Below, in pieces: positions 26,436 through 33,949 of a DNA stretch of 34,927 bases. Under the pieces are notes generated by a model. The model was not told the origin of the DNA. It saw nothing but the letters and a program-made list of their open reading frames with translations, and did not search any database. A program made the translations under genes and the position numbers. The stretch spans positions 1 through 34,927 of IMG/VR virus record IMGVR_UViG_3300031766_000029; one strand, written 5' to 3'. The DNA is from a virus. The stretch's first letter is position 1. Each line of letters starts with the position of its first letter.

Positions 26436-26503
26436 ATACAGCTCACCTGTATTAAGAGATAACATTTACGGTATTTGTATATACTCTGATTAGTACAGAG
26501 TAT
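26436..26503. other. Two perfect hairpins ahead of the terminator
   Basis: ATACAG/CTGTAT (26436-26441 with 26447-26452) and ATACTCTG/CAGAGTAT (26481-26488 with 26496-26503, 7-base loop) form stems in the 166-base gap. With the terminator they make three tandem stem-loops, which could be a 3' stabilising structure or a small RNA. Confidence 0.45.
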
Positions 26504-26506
26504 GAT

Positions 26507-26535
26507 AAAGGATAGGTATATACTATCCTTTTTTT
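26507..26535 (+). terminator. Intrinsic terminator after the 423-aa ligase-like gene
   Basis: AAAGGATAG (26507-26515) and CTATCCTTT (26523-26531) form a perfect 9-bp stem with a 7-base loop, and the T-run continues to 26535. It is the clearest terminator in the window and separates the preceding run of genes from the 1149-aa gene. Confidence 0.8.
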
Positions 26536-26553
26536 ATATAGCTATTTAATCAA

Positions 26554-26566
26554 AGAATATATAAAT
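26554..26566 (+). promoter_or_regulatory. AATATATAA promoter-like element
   Basis: AGAATATATAAATTG lies just after the terminator and 20-30 bases before the ATG at 26587. Its position between a terminator and the next start makes this one of the better promoter candidates; the same core precedes the genes at 17319, 18928 and 33950. Confidence 0.42.
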
Positions 26567-26586
26567 TGACAATATAAAATAAGCAA

Positions 26587-29500
26587 ATGAAAGAGTTAAC
26601 TCAAATTTATAAAGATGCAGGCCAACAATTAATAGAAGATCTTTTTAAGGATTATCTTATAGTATCCGAAAAACTATCAGGTTCTTCATTTTCATTTAAA
26701 AAAGACGGTGAAGGAATTACTTTTTATAAAGGTGGAAACCAAAAACCTATTAACTTAATTGATAGGACTATAATGGTTTATTATGAAAAGCCTATTAATT
26801 TTATAAAATCTGTAACCAGCAAAAATCTTTCTTCCATTCCTGAGAATTGGAAGTTCTGTTTTCAATATTTTGTAAATACTAATCCTGGTATTATTACTTA
26901 TGATAGGCTACCTAAAAATAATTTAGTACTTACTCATATTAAAGTAATGACACCAGCTGGTAAAGTTACAAAGGTTATAGAAGATCCTAGGGTAATTAGA
27001 GACTGGGCAAACGCACTAGGTGTTACTCCACTACTTCCATTATTTAAAGGTTACTTAACAGAAGATCAAAAGAAAAAGATTAAAGAATTTTTAGAAACGC
27101 CAAAAGAAGATCATGCTGAGATTTTTAGTACTAATTCATTTGCTGAATATTTACTTAGAATTCTAAATCCTAATATTCAATCAACGACTTTACAAAACGA
27201 TCTTAAGAAGCCTATAGAATCTATTGTATTTAAATTTTACAAATCTGGTACTAAACAAGTTATTGCTGCTAAGTTAATAGATCCTTATACAATTAATTTA
27301 ATGAAAGAAAAGGAACCTATAGATATGAGAAAGGCTCCTGCTGATATTAATGAAATTATTTTATTGGATCTTTTAGCATTTATAGAAGAAAGAGGAATTA
27401 AGAAGCATGAGATTTTAGGGGATGGTGAAGATATGAGATACATAGAATTAGTTTCAAATATATTTAATGACTATGTAACTAAAAGAGGGAAAGATATTGC
27501 AAAGATTGATATTGAAAAAGCTGAGTTTGCTAAAGGTAAAGAATTTGATTTAAATGTAGAATTAATACCAAGCCAAAGAACTAAAGATATCCTTAACAGT
27601 AACCCTAAGCTAAAAGACTTGTTTAAAATAATGTTAGGCTCTTTAAAAAAGAAAAGAAAGAACACTGGTAATATTATGACGCCATCAGTTGTTGAAGATT
27701 TTAATAAAATGGTAGATAAAGTAACCGATGTAATTCAAACAAAAGATGATGGTAAATTTAAAACCTTTGATGATTACTTAAAAATCAAATCAACCAATGA
27801 ATCTCTTTTACCTAACGCTGAAGAACTATTAATTGAAGATAAAGTTTTAGACTATAACAACTTTATTAATTTAGGTAAAGTTATTGTAGAAGATAATAGA
27901 AAGAGTGGTGAAATTTGGAAAACCTCAACAGGGTTTAGAGGACAGGATGCTAACGGTGATAGAAAAACATTTAAGTCTAAAGAACAGACTCAATCGTGGA
28001 TAAAAACCGGAAGAGAGGATGTTGATAAAGAACCTACTGAGAAAACTGAAGATTTTGATATTTCTAAAATTGATAAAAAGAAAAGTCCTGCTGCTTTTGA
28101 TATAGCAAAAGACATAGATAAAATTGAAGATCCAAAACAAAGAGAAGAGGCTAAATCATTTGTTAAGAATTTAACAGATTATGAAATGGCTGAACCGGGT
28201 TCACCTGAAAGAAAAAAGGCTTTAGAGAAATTCTTTGAAGAAGGTGGTATTAATAGAAATGCGTTAGGAACTGATACAAATAAATTTTATGTAGGCCAAT
28301 CTGATGAGTATGAAGGTTCAGGTAGAGGTAATAGGTTTAATAAGAAAACAGGTTTATCATATAGTAAAGCTTTTACTAAAGGCCAAACTGCTAAGATGAT
28401 GGCTGATGCTGAAGAACTAGGAGTTTTAATTCCTATGCAAAATGGAATACCAAGAACTAATGGAAAAAGATTAGCACCTACAAATGTTCATACTGATTCA
28501 AAAGGAAAAAAACCTAAAGCAGTTGCTGTAAAGGTTTCTAAAATAGAACCTAAAGGAAAACCCGGTGATAAAGACTATGATCCAGGTGGTGTTAAGATTG
28601 GTGGTGAGAATGGTGTAGAGATGAAAAACACTCCTCCTATGACTGAAGGCCAAAGGGCTGACCTAAAAGAAAAATTTAAAAAGGCAAAACCTAATGCAAC
28701 AGAAGAAGAGATTAATAGATATGTTGCTATTAATGAAACTTTTAGAGAACAAAATAATCAAAAGATTAAAGACATACAAGAAAAAGAATTAACTATAATT
28801 CCTATTTTGGACGAAAATGATCAAGAGATAGATGTTTTTACAAAGGACGGTCAAAAGAAAGCGGTTAAGGCTGTTTCTAAAAATGTAACAGGTAAGGTTA
28901 AAGAAATATTAAATTCTCCACCAAAGATAACACCGTCACCAGATTTACAAAAAGCTTTGGATGATTTTGATACAGCTGCATCTGATTTTGCAGATGGTAA
29001 AATAACACAAAAAGAATTTAAAAAACAAATGGATGATACTTTATTAGAAATGATAAATGATCCTCATACTAGGCCAGGTATGCCAGACTTAGTAGAAACA
29101 TTTGCTATGATGGAAGATTTGAGCGAAGGTAGAGCATCAGTTTCTCCAGATGCTGCAAACTTTGCATTAGCTGATATAATAACATTTGATCCTGCTGAAC
29201 TACCACCAAACGCCACACCTGAAGAAGTAAACAAACATATTAATGTTATGACAACTTCAAGTGGTAGTCGTTCAATTAAATTTGAAGCAGGTGGAGCTAG
29301 CCAATCAAGTAATAAAATAGATGCAACAGAATATGCTGACTTTAATGATAAGATTAAAGGCGCAGAAATAAAATCAGATTTACAAGATTTAACAAATAAG
29401 CAATATGATGACATTTACAATGTACAAGAAGAGCCGCCGTTTAAAACATTAGAAGGAGTAACTAATAATGCCAAAAGCTTAGCTAAAAAATATGATGTAG

Positions 29501-30036
29501 ATTTAGAAGGTTTAGATCCACTTAGTGATAAGAAGAGGGCGGTTTATGAAAAGCGTGCTGATAAGAAAATGGTAGGTAATGTTATTAAAGAATATAAAGA
29601 AAAAGGTATTGACTTAAGTGAAGATGATGCTAAAGATTTATTAGTTAGGAGATGGACTGCAATGGATATGAATGGTAAAATAATGCAAGAGGTTAATAAC
29701 AAACAACAGATGTCTCAATCATTTACCAACCGTTCTTATAATACTGATCCTGCTGATGCAGGTACATCTAATCCTGATAATCCAGAAGTTATGAAAGATG
29801 AAGATGGTAAGCCAATAGTAATTTTAGACATGGAAGGTAATCCTAAGTTAAAGAATGGAAAGAAACAGTATAGGAGAAAACAGAAAATGAAAATAAAAGA
29901 AACAAATGGAGTTTCTGATATGGCTTGTATGAATTATGCTGATAACCCAGGCTTTAGTAAAACAGGAAAGCCTACAAATAAAATGCCAGCCAGAGTTGTT
30001 AATTGTAAAGATAGCAATAAGTGGCTAGGTTCTTAA
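26587..30036 (+). CDS. Large multidomain protein with N-terminal RNA-ligase-2-like nucleotidyltransferase domain
   Basis: The N-terminal ~300 of 1149 residues look like a ligase-type domain. SEKLSGSSFSF (Lys29) parallels motif I of T4 RNA ligase 2 (EKIHGTNFS), CFQYFVNT (91-98) sits where motif III should be, ESIVFKFY (211-218) looks like motif IV and AAKLIDP (Lys229) like motif V. Motif III lacks the usual acidic residue. An internal targeting-like FKTFDDYLKIKSTNES lies at 391-406, followed by LLIED. The remaining ~700 residues are Lys/Glu/Asp-rich, helical and low-complexity, and they read as several modules. It could be a polyprotein or giant head-core protein carrying an enzyme. Catalysis is uncertain; the C-terminal part is unrecognised. 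Confidence 0.7.
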   Translation: MKELTQIYKDAGQQLIEDLFKDYLIVSEKLSGSSFSFKKDGEGITFYKGGNQKPINLIDRTIMVYYEKPINFIKSVTSKNLSSIPENWKFCFQYFVNTNPGIITYDRLPKNNLVLTHIKVMTPAGKVTKVIEDPRVIRDWANALGVTPLLPLFKGYLTEDQKKKIKEFLETPKEDHAEIFSTNSFAEYLLRILNPNIQSTTLQNDLKKPIESIVFKFYKSGTKQVIAAKLIDPYTINLMKEKEPIDMRKAPADINEIILLDLLAFIEERGIKKHEILGDGEDMRYIELVSNIFNDYVTKRGKDIAKIDIEKAEFAKGKEFDLNVELIPSQRTKDILNSNPKLKDLFKIMLGSLKKKRKNTGNIMTPSVVEDFNKMVDKVTDVIQTKDDGKFKTFDDYLKIKSTNESLLPNAEELLIEDKVLDYNNFINLGKVIVEDNRKSGEIWKTSTGFRGQDANGDRKTFKSKEQTQSWIKTGREDVDKEPTEKTEDFDISKIDKKKSPAAFDIAKDIDKIEDPKQREEAKSFVKNLTDYEMAEPGSPERKKALEKFFEEGGINRNALGTDTNKFYVGQSDEYEGSGRGNRFNKKTGLSYSKAFTKGQTAKMMADAEELGVLIPMQNGIPRTNGKRLAPTNVHTDSKGKKPKAVAVKVSKIEPKGKPGDKDYDPGGVKIGGENGVEMKNTPPMTEGQRADLKEKFKKAKPNATEEEINRYVAINETFREQNNQKIKDIQEKELTIIPILDENDQEIDVFTKDGQKKAVKAVSKNVTGKVKEILNSPPKITPSPDLQKALDDFDTAASDFADGKITQKEFKKQMDDTLLEMINDPHTRPGMPDLVETFAMMEDLSEGRASVSPDAANFALADIITFDPAELPPNATPEEVNKHINVMTTSSGSRSIKFEAGGASQSSNKIDATEYADFNDKIKGAEIKSDLQDLTNKQYDDIYNVQEEPPFKTLEGVTNNAKSLAKKYDVDLEGLDPLSDKKRAVYEKRADKKMVGNVIKEYKEKGIDLSEDDAKDLLVRRWTAMDMNGKIMQEVNNKQQMSQSFTNRSYNTDPADAGTSNPDNPEVMKDEDGKPIVILDMEGNPKLKNGKKQYRRKQKMKIKETNGVSDMACMNYADNPGFSKTGKPTNKMPARVVNCKDSNKWLGS

Positions 30037-30052
30037 TATTAATTTAATAAGA

Positions 30053-30072
30053 GTGAATAAATAAAAAAAGTG
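30053..30072 (+). promoter_or_regulatory. Late-promoter-like 20-mer, copy 2
   Basis: This is an exact copy of the 20-base element at 5583-5602, 3 bases before the ATG at 30076. The same element before a structural gene and before the NMNAT-like gene suggests both are expressed in the late programme. Confidence 0.4.
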
Positions 30073-30075
30073 TAC

Positions 30076-31446
30076 ATGGATAATCTAAAAAATATACAAG
30101 ATTTTATAACAGAAAAAAGAGTTACTGTTAAGAGGAGATATACTGAAAAGCATCCAGCTAAAAATGTATCTACTGCTGCCAGGGTTCGTTCTGCTATTTT
30201 AGATGCTGTTGCTGATGGACATTTAACTGAAGATGAGGTTAACAATATCTTATCTGAAATAAAGGCTCACAAAAGATGGCTTAAAAGAAATGTAGGATTA
30301 TTTAATATCAGTGAAGATGAGACTGGGATTAAGAGATATTCCTTATCTCCTTATGGTCATAGAGTAAGAACTGCAACTGCTCCACTTAATGAAGCTTTAA
30401 AAGTTCCTCATAAAGAACAAGGTAAGAAAAAGGTTAATATGTTTGTTGGTAGATTCCAACCTTTTACATTAGGTCATGTTAAAGTATTTGAAAAAATGTA
30501 TAAAGAAAATGGAAAACCTGTAGTTGTATTTTTAGTTAGAGGAAAAAACAACGATCCTGAGAAAAGACCGTTTGATGAAGAAATGCAACAAGCAATGTTT
30601 GCTAAGATGGCAAAACAATATCCATTTTTAGAAACTGCTATTGTAGTTCCTAATGGTTCAATTGACACGATGTTTGCAGCAGCAAGGCCAGCATATGAAC
30701 CTGTGATGTGGGGATATGGAACGGATAGAAAAAAATCATACGGTGCAATGATTGACAAACAATCATACCGAGATCAATTAGGAGTAGATCCTGATTTTAA
30801 AGGTTTTGAGATTTTTAGAACTGATGATAACATTTCAGCATCTAAAGTTCGTAATGCATTAAAGATAGATGATGAAAAGACTTTTAAGAAAATGACTCCT
30901 AAAAGCATACATAGTTTTTATAAACCATTACAAAATATATTAGAACCAATAAAAGAAAATAACAATATGAAAAATTTAAAATCACTAACAAGTTTTAGCA
31001 TTGACGAATCTTTGAATGAAGGTAAAAAAGCTAAAGCAAAAAACCCTAATAAAGTAAACACTATAGATGTTGATTTATCTGGAGACGATTCAGATATAAT
31101 GGATGCAATTAAATCATTTAATCTAAAGGTTAAATCTAACGGAGCCAATAAAGGAACTGGGTATGATATGACAGGTAAAAATAAAGATATTCTTGATTAT
31201 TTACAAAGTGACTATTATGCATTAGATGCTAGAGATATTGAGGATATGTTTCCAGAATTATTAGAAGGTGAAATCAATGAAGAGTATATTGAATTAATGC
31301 CTGGGATGGAAGAAGGGTTAGAACAAATAGTAGAAGGTTGGATAGAATGGAAAGGCGGCCCTGCAACAGAAAAGACTGACATTGCTCCAGCAAGAAAAGA
31401 ATTATTAAACTTTTGTACAACTTATTTAAAAAAGAATATTAAGTAA
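30076..31446 (+). CDS. NMNAT/HIGH-superfamily nucleotidyltransferase with capsid-targeting-like N-terminus
   Basis: I chose ATG 30076 over the in-frame GTG at 30070, because it gives MDNLKNIQDFITE|K, fitting the shared motif. A basic helical pro-region is followed by L-N-E106|A, a likely protease site, then the catalytic domain. GRFQPFTLGH (125-134) is the HxGH-type nucleotide motif and ISASKVR (253-259) the ISxTxxR motif, as in NadM/NMNAT enzymes that make NAD from NMN and ATP. Residue 298 begins a second targeting-like copy (MKNLKSLTSFSIDESLNE|G) leading a separate C-terminal domain that ends in acidic helices. The reaction is inferred from family; related cytidylyl- or adenylyltransferases share these motifs. 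Confidence 0.8.
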   Translation: MDNLKNIQDFITEKRVTVKRRYTEKHPAKNVSTAARVRSAILDAVADGHLTEDEVNNILSEIKAHKRWLKRNVGLFNISEDETGIKRYSLSPYGHRVRTATAPLNEALKVPHKEQGKKKVNMFVGRFQPFTLGHVKVFEKMYKENGKPVVVFLVRGKNNDPEKRPFDEEMQQAMFAKMAKQYPFLETAIVVPNGSIDTMFAAARPAYEPVMWGYGTDRKKSYGAMIDKQSYRDQLGVDPDFKGFEIFRTDDNISASKVRNALKIDDEKTFKKMTPKSIHSFYKPLQNILEPIKENNNMKNLKSLTSFSIDESLNEGKKAKAKNPNKVNTIDVDLSGDDSDIMDAIKSFNLKVKSNGANKGTGYDMTGKNKDILDYLQSDYYALDARDIEDMFPELLEGEINEEYIELMPGMEEGLEQIVEGWIEWKGGPATEKTDIAPARKELLNFCTTYLKKNIK

Positions 31447-31673
31447 TGTCTAAAGACGTAAAGGAAAATGAAGCAGGTACTGTTGGCCTAAATCCTAATA
31501 TGAATGTACAGGGCATGGGAGCAGTTGAGCTTCCTGGCGATCCTGGTTCTGCAAATTCTTTTGCTACACAAAAGGTTGGCAGTGGTGATGATCCTGAAGG
31601 AAAAAAGAAAAAGAAAAAGAAAATGTTACTTCTATCATTTGATAAGTACATGGAACTTTTAAAATCAAAATAA
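31446..31673 (+). CDS. Small protein with Lys-run and targeting-like C-terminus (75 aa)
   Basis: TAATG overlaps the NMNAT-like stop. The first 50 residues are Gly/Pro/Asn-rich and probably disordered (GMGAVELPGDPGSANSFATQ, GSGDDPEG). Seven lysines follow, then MLLLSFDKYMELLKSK, whose SFDKYME resembles the targeting motif (F-x-x-[FY]-[ILM]-E) but sits at the C-terminus. The layout suggests a head-core or cargo-adaptor peptide rather than an enzyme. The A-rich Lys codons include A-AAA-AAG in frame, a classic slippery heptamer, discussed separately. Function is unknown. Confidence 0.65.
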   Translation: MSKDVKENEAGTVGLNPNMNVQGMGAVELPGDPGSANSFATQKVGSGDDPEGKKKKKKKMLLLSFDKYMELLKSK

Positions 31674-31683
31674 ATAAGGTATA

Positions 31684-33918
31684 ATGGCAATACTACCAAA
31701 ATATCAATTAGAGGCTCTTTTTGAAGCTGGTGATTTAATGACTGAAACCACCTTAGGCGACTTTATTGATTCGGCATATAATCCTGTTCTTCAAGCAGGT
31801 GCAAACATAATATTAACTACCGTATCTACCTCATCTGGTGATACTATAACAATATCATCAACTGGTGGCGGTGGAGGTTCCCCAATTATAGAAGGCCCAG
31901 GTATAGACATTACAACAGTAGGCTCTGATGAGAAGGTATCTGTTGATTTAGATAATAGCCAGACTAATTTAATATTTAATGGTAGCAATAAATTAACATT
32001 TGCAGGTATTCATATAAAAGACGAAGGTTCAGTAGTAGGTACTTACCCAACAATTAATTTTATAGGTATTGATGTATTAGCTGAAGATAGCGGCAGTCCA
32101 GGCCAGGTAAATGTTTATATACCAACACCAACATTCGCTTCTCACTTTAATACTACAGATGGTACTACAAATGGTATTGTTGCAGAGAGTGGCTTCACAA
32201 GAAGTATAGTAAGAATAAGTGACCCAACAGACGAAGCTAACGGTATTCCATTTAAAACAGGTGGTTGGGCAGGTACTAATCGATCTTCATATAATAATAC
32301 AACAACAGCAGTTAATACATTTCAAACTGCACAACAGGTTACTGGCTTTAGTGTTGATGCTACTGGTGATGCAACAATAACAGTTGCAGTACTCGATGCA
32401 GATGGTAGTACAGCGATGCAGTCATTTACAACAGGAACTATTTTTGCCGATGGAACTCAATCATTAAATGACATAAGTGTAAATATTTCTAGTTATGCTA
32501 ATGATACTTCTAAAAGAAAAGGTGTTGTTACAGTTAATGTAAACATGGCATCTCTTTTTTCTAATGCAGGTAGGAGCGGTGGTAGATATCATGTCGTTGT
32601 AAGAATGGACACTGATACTGCAACTGATGGTGGTAATATTTACGTATATACACAATCAGATGTATTTTGGGATATTAATAATGAAGGTGGGTATCCAGCA
32701 ACTCCTATAATTAACGGAATTGTAGCAATACAAGAATCTGCAGTACCTGCAAATATAAAAACTAAACATTTAAGTGGTATTGAGTATTACATATTAGATT
32801 CAGAGTTCGAAATTGATGTTACTGATATAGATAATCTTAATGCAAATACACAAGGTAGAAGCTTAGGTGCTGGTTATAATTTCTTAGCACAAGCTAGTGA
32901 CTATGGTTTAACTGATTTACAGCAATCTGCATGGAGTCCTACGTTAGGTACTTTTGCAGGTTGGACTAATTTATGGAATTGTAATGATATTAATTATTCT
33001 TATGATAATTGGGATATAACTAATACTTTTTACAGGTTTAGGGGCGATGATGCAGTATGCACATCAACTGTTTTTGATCCATGGAATTCATCATTACAAG
33101 AATTATCAGGTACTAATTCTATTTTAATTGATACTTACCCTAGTAGATCTACTAATTTAGGAGAGGCATTTGCTGATGAGACTGAAAGGCTTTATAGAGA
33201 TACTGTAACTAGTTCATATGTTGCATGGGATTCTACTAAATCATTATCTGATGTATCACAACCGCCTAACGGAACAGGGCCTGCCGGTACATTTAATAAT
33301 GGGTGTATAGTAGGTAGCTATTTAGTACAAGGTTCTCAATTCTTTAAGGATAATGGTGATTCTCCATTAATAGGTTCTTTAATACCTAACCTGGCACCAT
33401 ACAAACCAGACAAATCAGGTACTAATCCTAATTATTCAACATTAACCAATATACCGGTATATCATAGAAGTTTTTATACGGCATCACCTCTAGCTATATC
33501 CAATGTAGTTTTAGATTTTAGCGGTTCGTTTGGTGTTAGTGGTAATGCAACAACAGCATTATCAAATTCTCAAATGAAAATTTATATAAGGAGAGAGGGT
33601 ACTAATTCAGTTGGTGATACTGGCTTTAGTGCTAATCCATTAGCTGTACATGGAGGATTATATAATTCAGGCTCACCAGGTAGTCCATTTGATGATGGTA
33701 TAAGTGGTGTTGATTCACTAGGATCATTAATAAGAACTGGTGCAAGTTCAGGAAATAGTGTAGAATTTACATTTGGTCCTGGTACTTATTTATGCACAGG
33801 TGGTTTCTGGATAGAAATACAATTAGTTGCAACAGATATTAAATTAGATACTATTAATGCGACTCTAAAATTTAGTAACGGAACAAGTGAGACTGTGAAT
33901 GCATCCACTCCAAACTAG
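31684..33918 (+). CDS. Fibre/appendage-type structural protein (744 aa)
   Basis: It starts 10 bases after the previous stop. The N-terminal ~60 residues (MAILPKYQLEALFEAGDL, then TLGDFIDSAYNPVLQAG) look like an attachment domain that I associate with fibre proteins of Bacteroidota phages. A poly-Gly hinge (GGGGGSP, about 62-68) follows. The rest is Ser/Thr/Asn/Gly-rich beta sequence with two or more domains; residues ~600-744 form a jelly-roll-like end (VVLDFSGSFGVSGN, FTFGPGTYLCTGGFW). There is no membrane segment. It could be a tail fibre or head fibre; placement after the cargo genes does not decide. Confidence is high for structural, low for exact part. Confidence 0.75.
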   Translation: MAILPKYQLEALFEAGDLMTETTLGDFIDSAYNPVLQAGANIILTTVSTSSGDTITISSTGGGGGSPIIEGPGIDITTVGSDEKVSVDLDNSQTNLIFNGSNKLTFAGIHIKDEGSVVGTYPTINFIGIDVLAEDSGSPGQVNVYIPTPTFASHFNTTDGTTNGIVAESGFTRSIVRISDPTDEANGIPFKTGGWAGTNRSSYNNTTTAVNTFQTAQQVTGFSVDATGDATITVAVLDADGSTAMQSFTTGTIFADGTQSLNDISVNISSYANDTSKRKGVVTVNVNMASLFSNAGRSGGRYHVVVRMDTDTATDGGNIYVYTQSDVFWDINNEGGYPATPIINGIVAIQESAVPANIKTKHLSGIEYYILDSEFEIDVTDIDNLNANTQGRSLGAGYNFLAQASDYGLTDLQQSAWSPTLGTFAGWTNLWNCNDINYSYDNWDITNTFYRFRGDDAVCTSTVFDPWNSSLQELSGTNSILIDTYPSRSTNLGEAFADETERLYRDTVTSSYVAWDSTKSLSDVSQPPNGTGPAGTFNNGCIVGSYLVQGSQFFKDNGDSPLIGSLIPNLAPYKPDKSGTNPNYSTLTNIPVYHRSFYTASPLAISNVVLDFSGSFGVSGNATTALSNSQMKIYIRREGTNSVGDTGFSANPLAVHGGLYNSGSPGSPFDDGISGVDSLGSLIRTGASSGNSVEFTFGPGTYLCTGGFWIEIQLVATDIKLDTINATLKFSNGTSETVNASTPN

Positions 33919-33930
33919 AATATATAAAAC
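33916..33930 (+). promoter_or_regulatory. AATATATAA promoter-like element
   Basis: TAGAATATATAAAAC overlaps the end of the preceding gene and lies 20-33 bases before the ATG at 33950. It shares AGAATATATAAA with the element at 26554, an exact 12-base match at a similar distance from the start. Confidence 0.42.
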
Positions 33931-33949
33931 AGTAAAAGAAAATTAAATA

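Noticed and set aside
26421-26586. tRNA or riboswitch in the stem-loop-rich gap
   Set aside because: The three stems are sequential, not cloverleaf, with no TPsiC-like arm or CCA end and no known riboswitch core that I can recognise.
30070-30078. GTG at 30070 as start of the NMNAT-like gene
   Set aside because: The GTG belongs to the duplicated promoter-like 20-mer; ATG at 30076 is in the same frame and gives the N-terminus that fits the shared motif.
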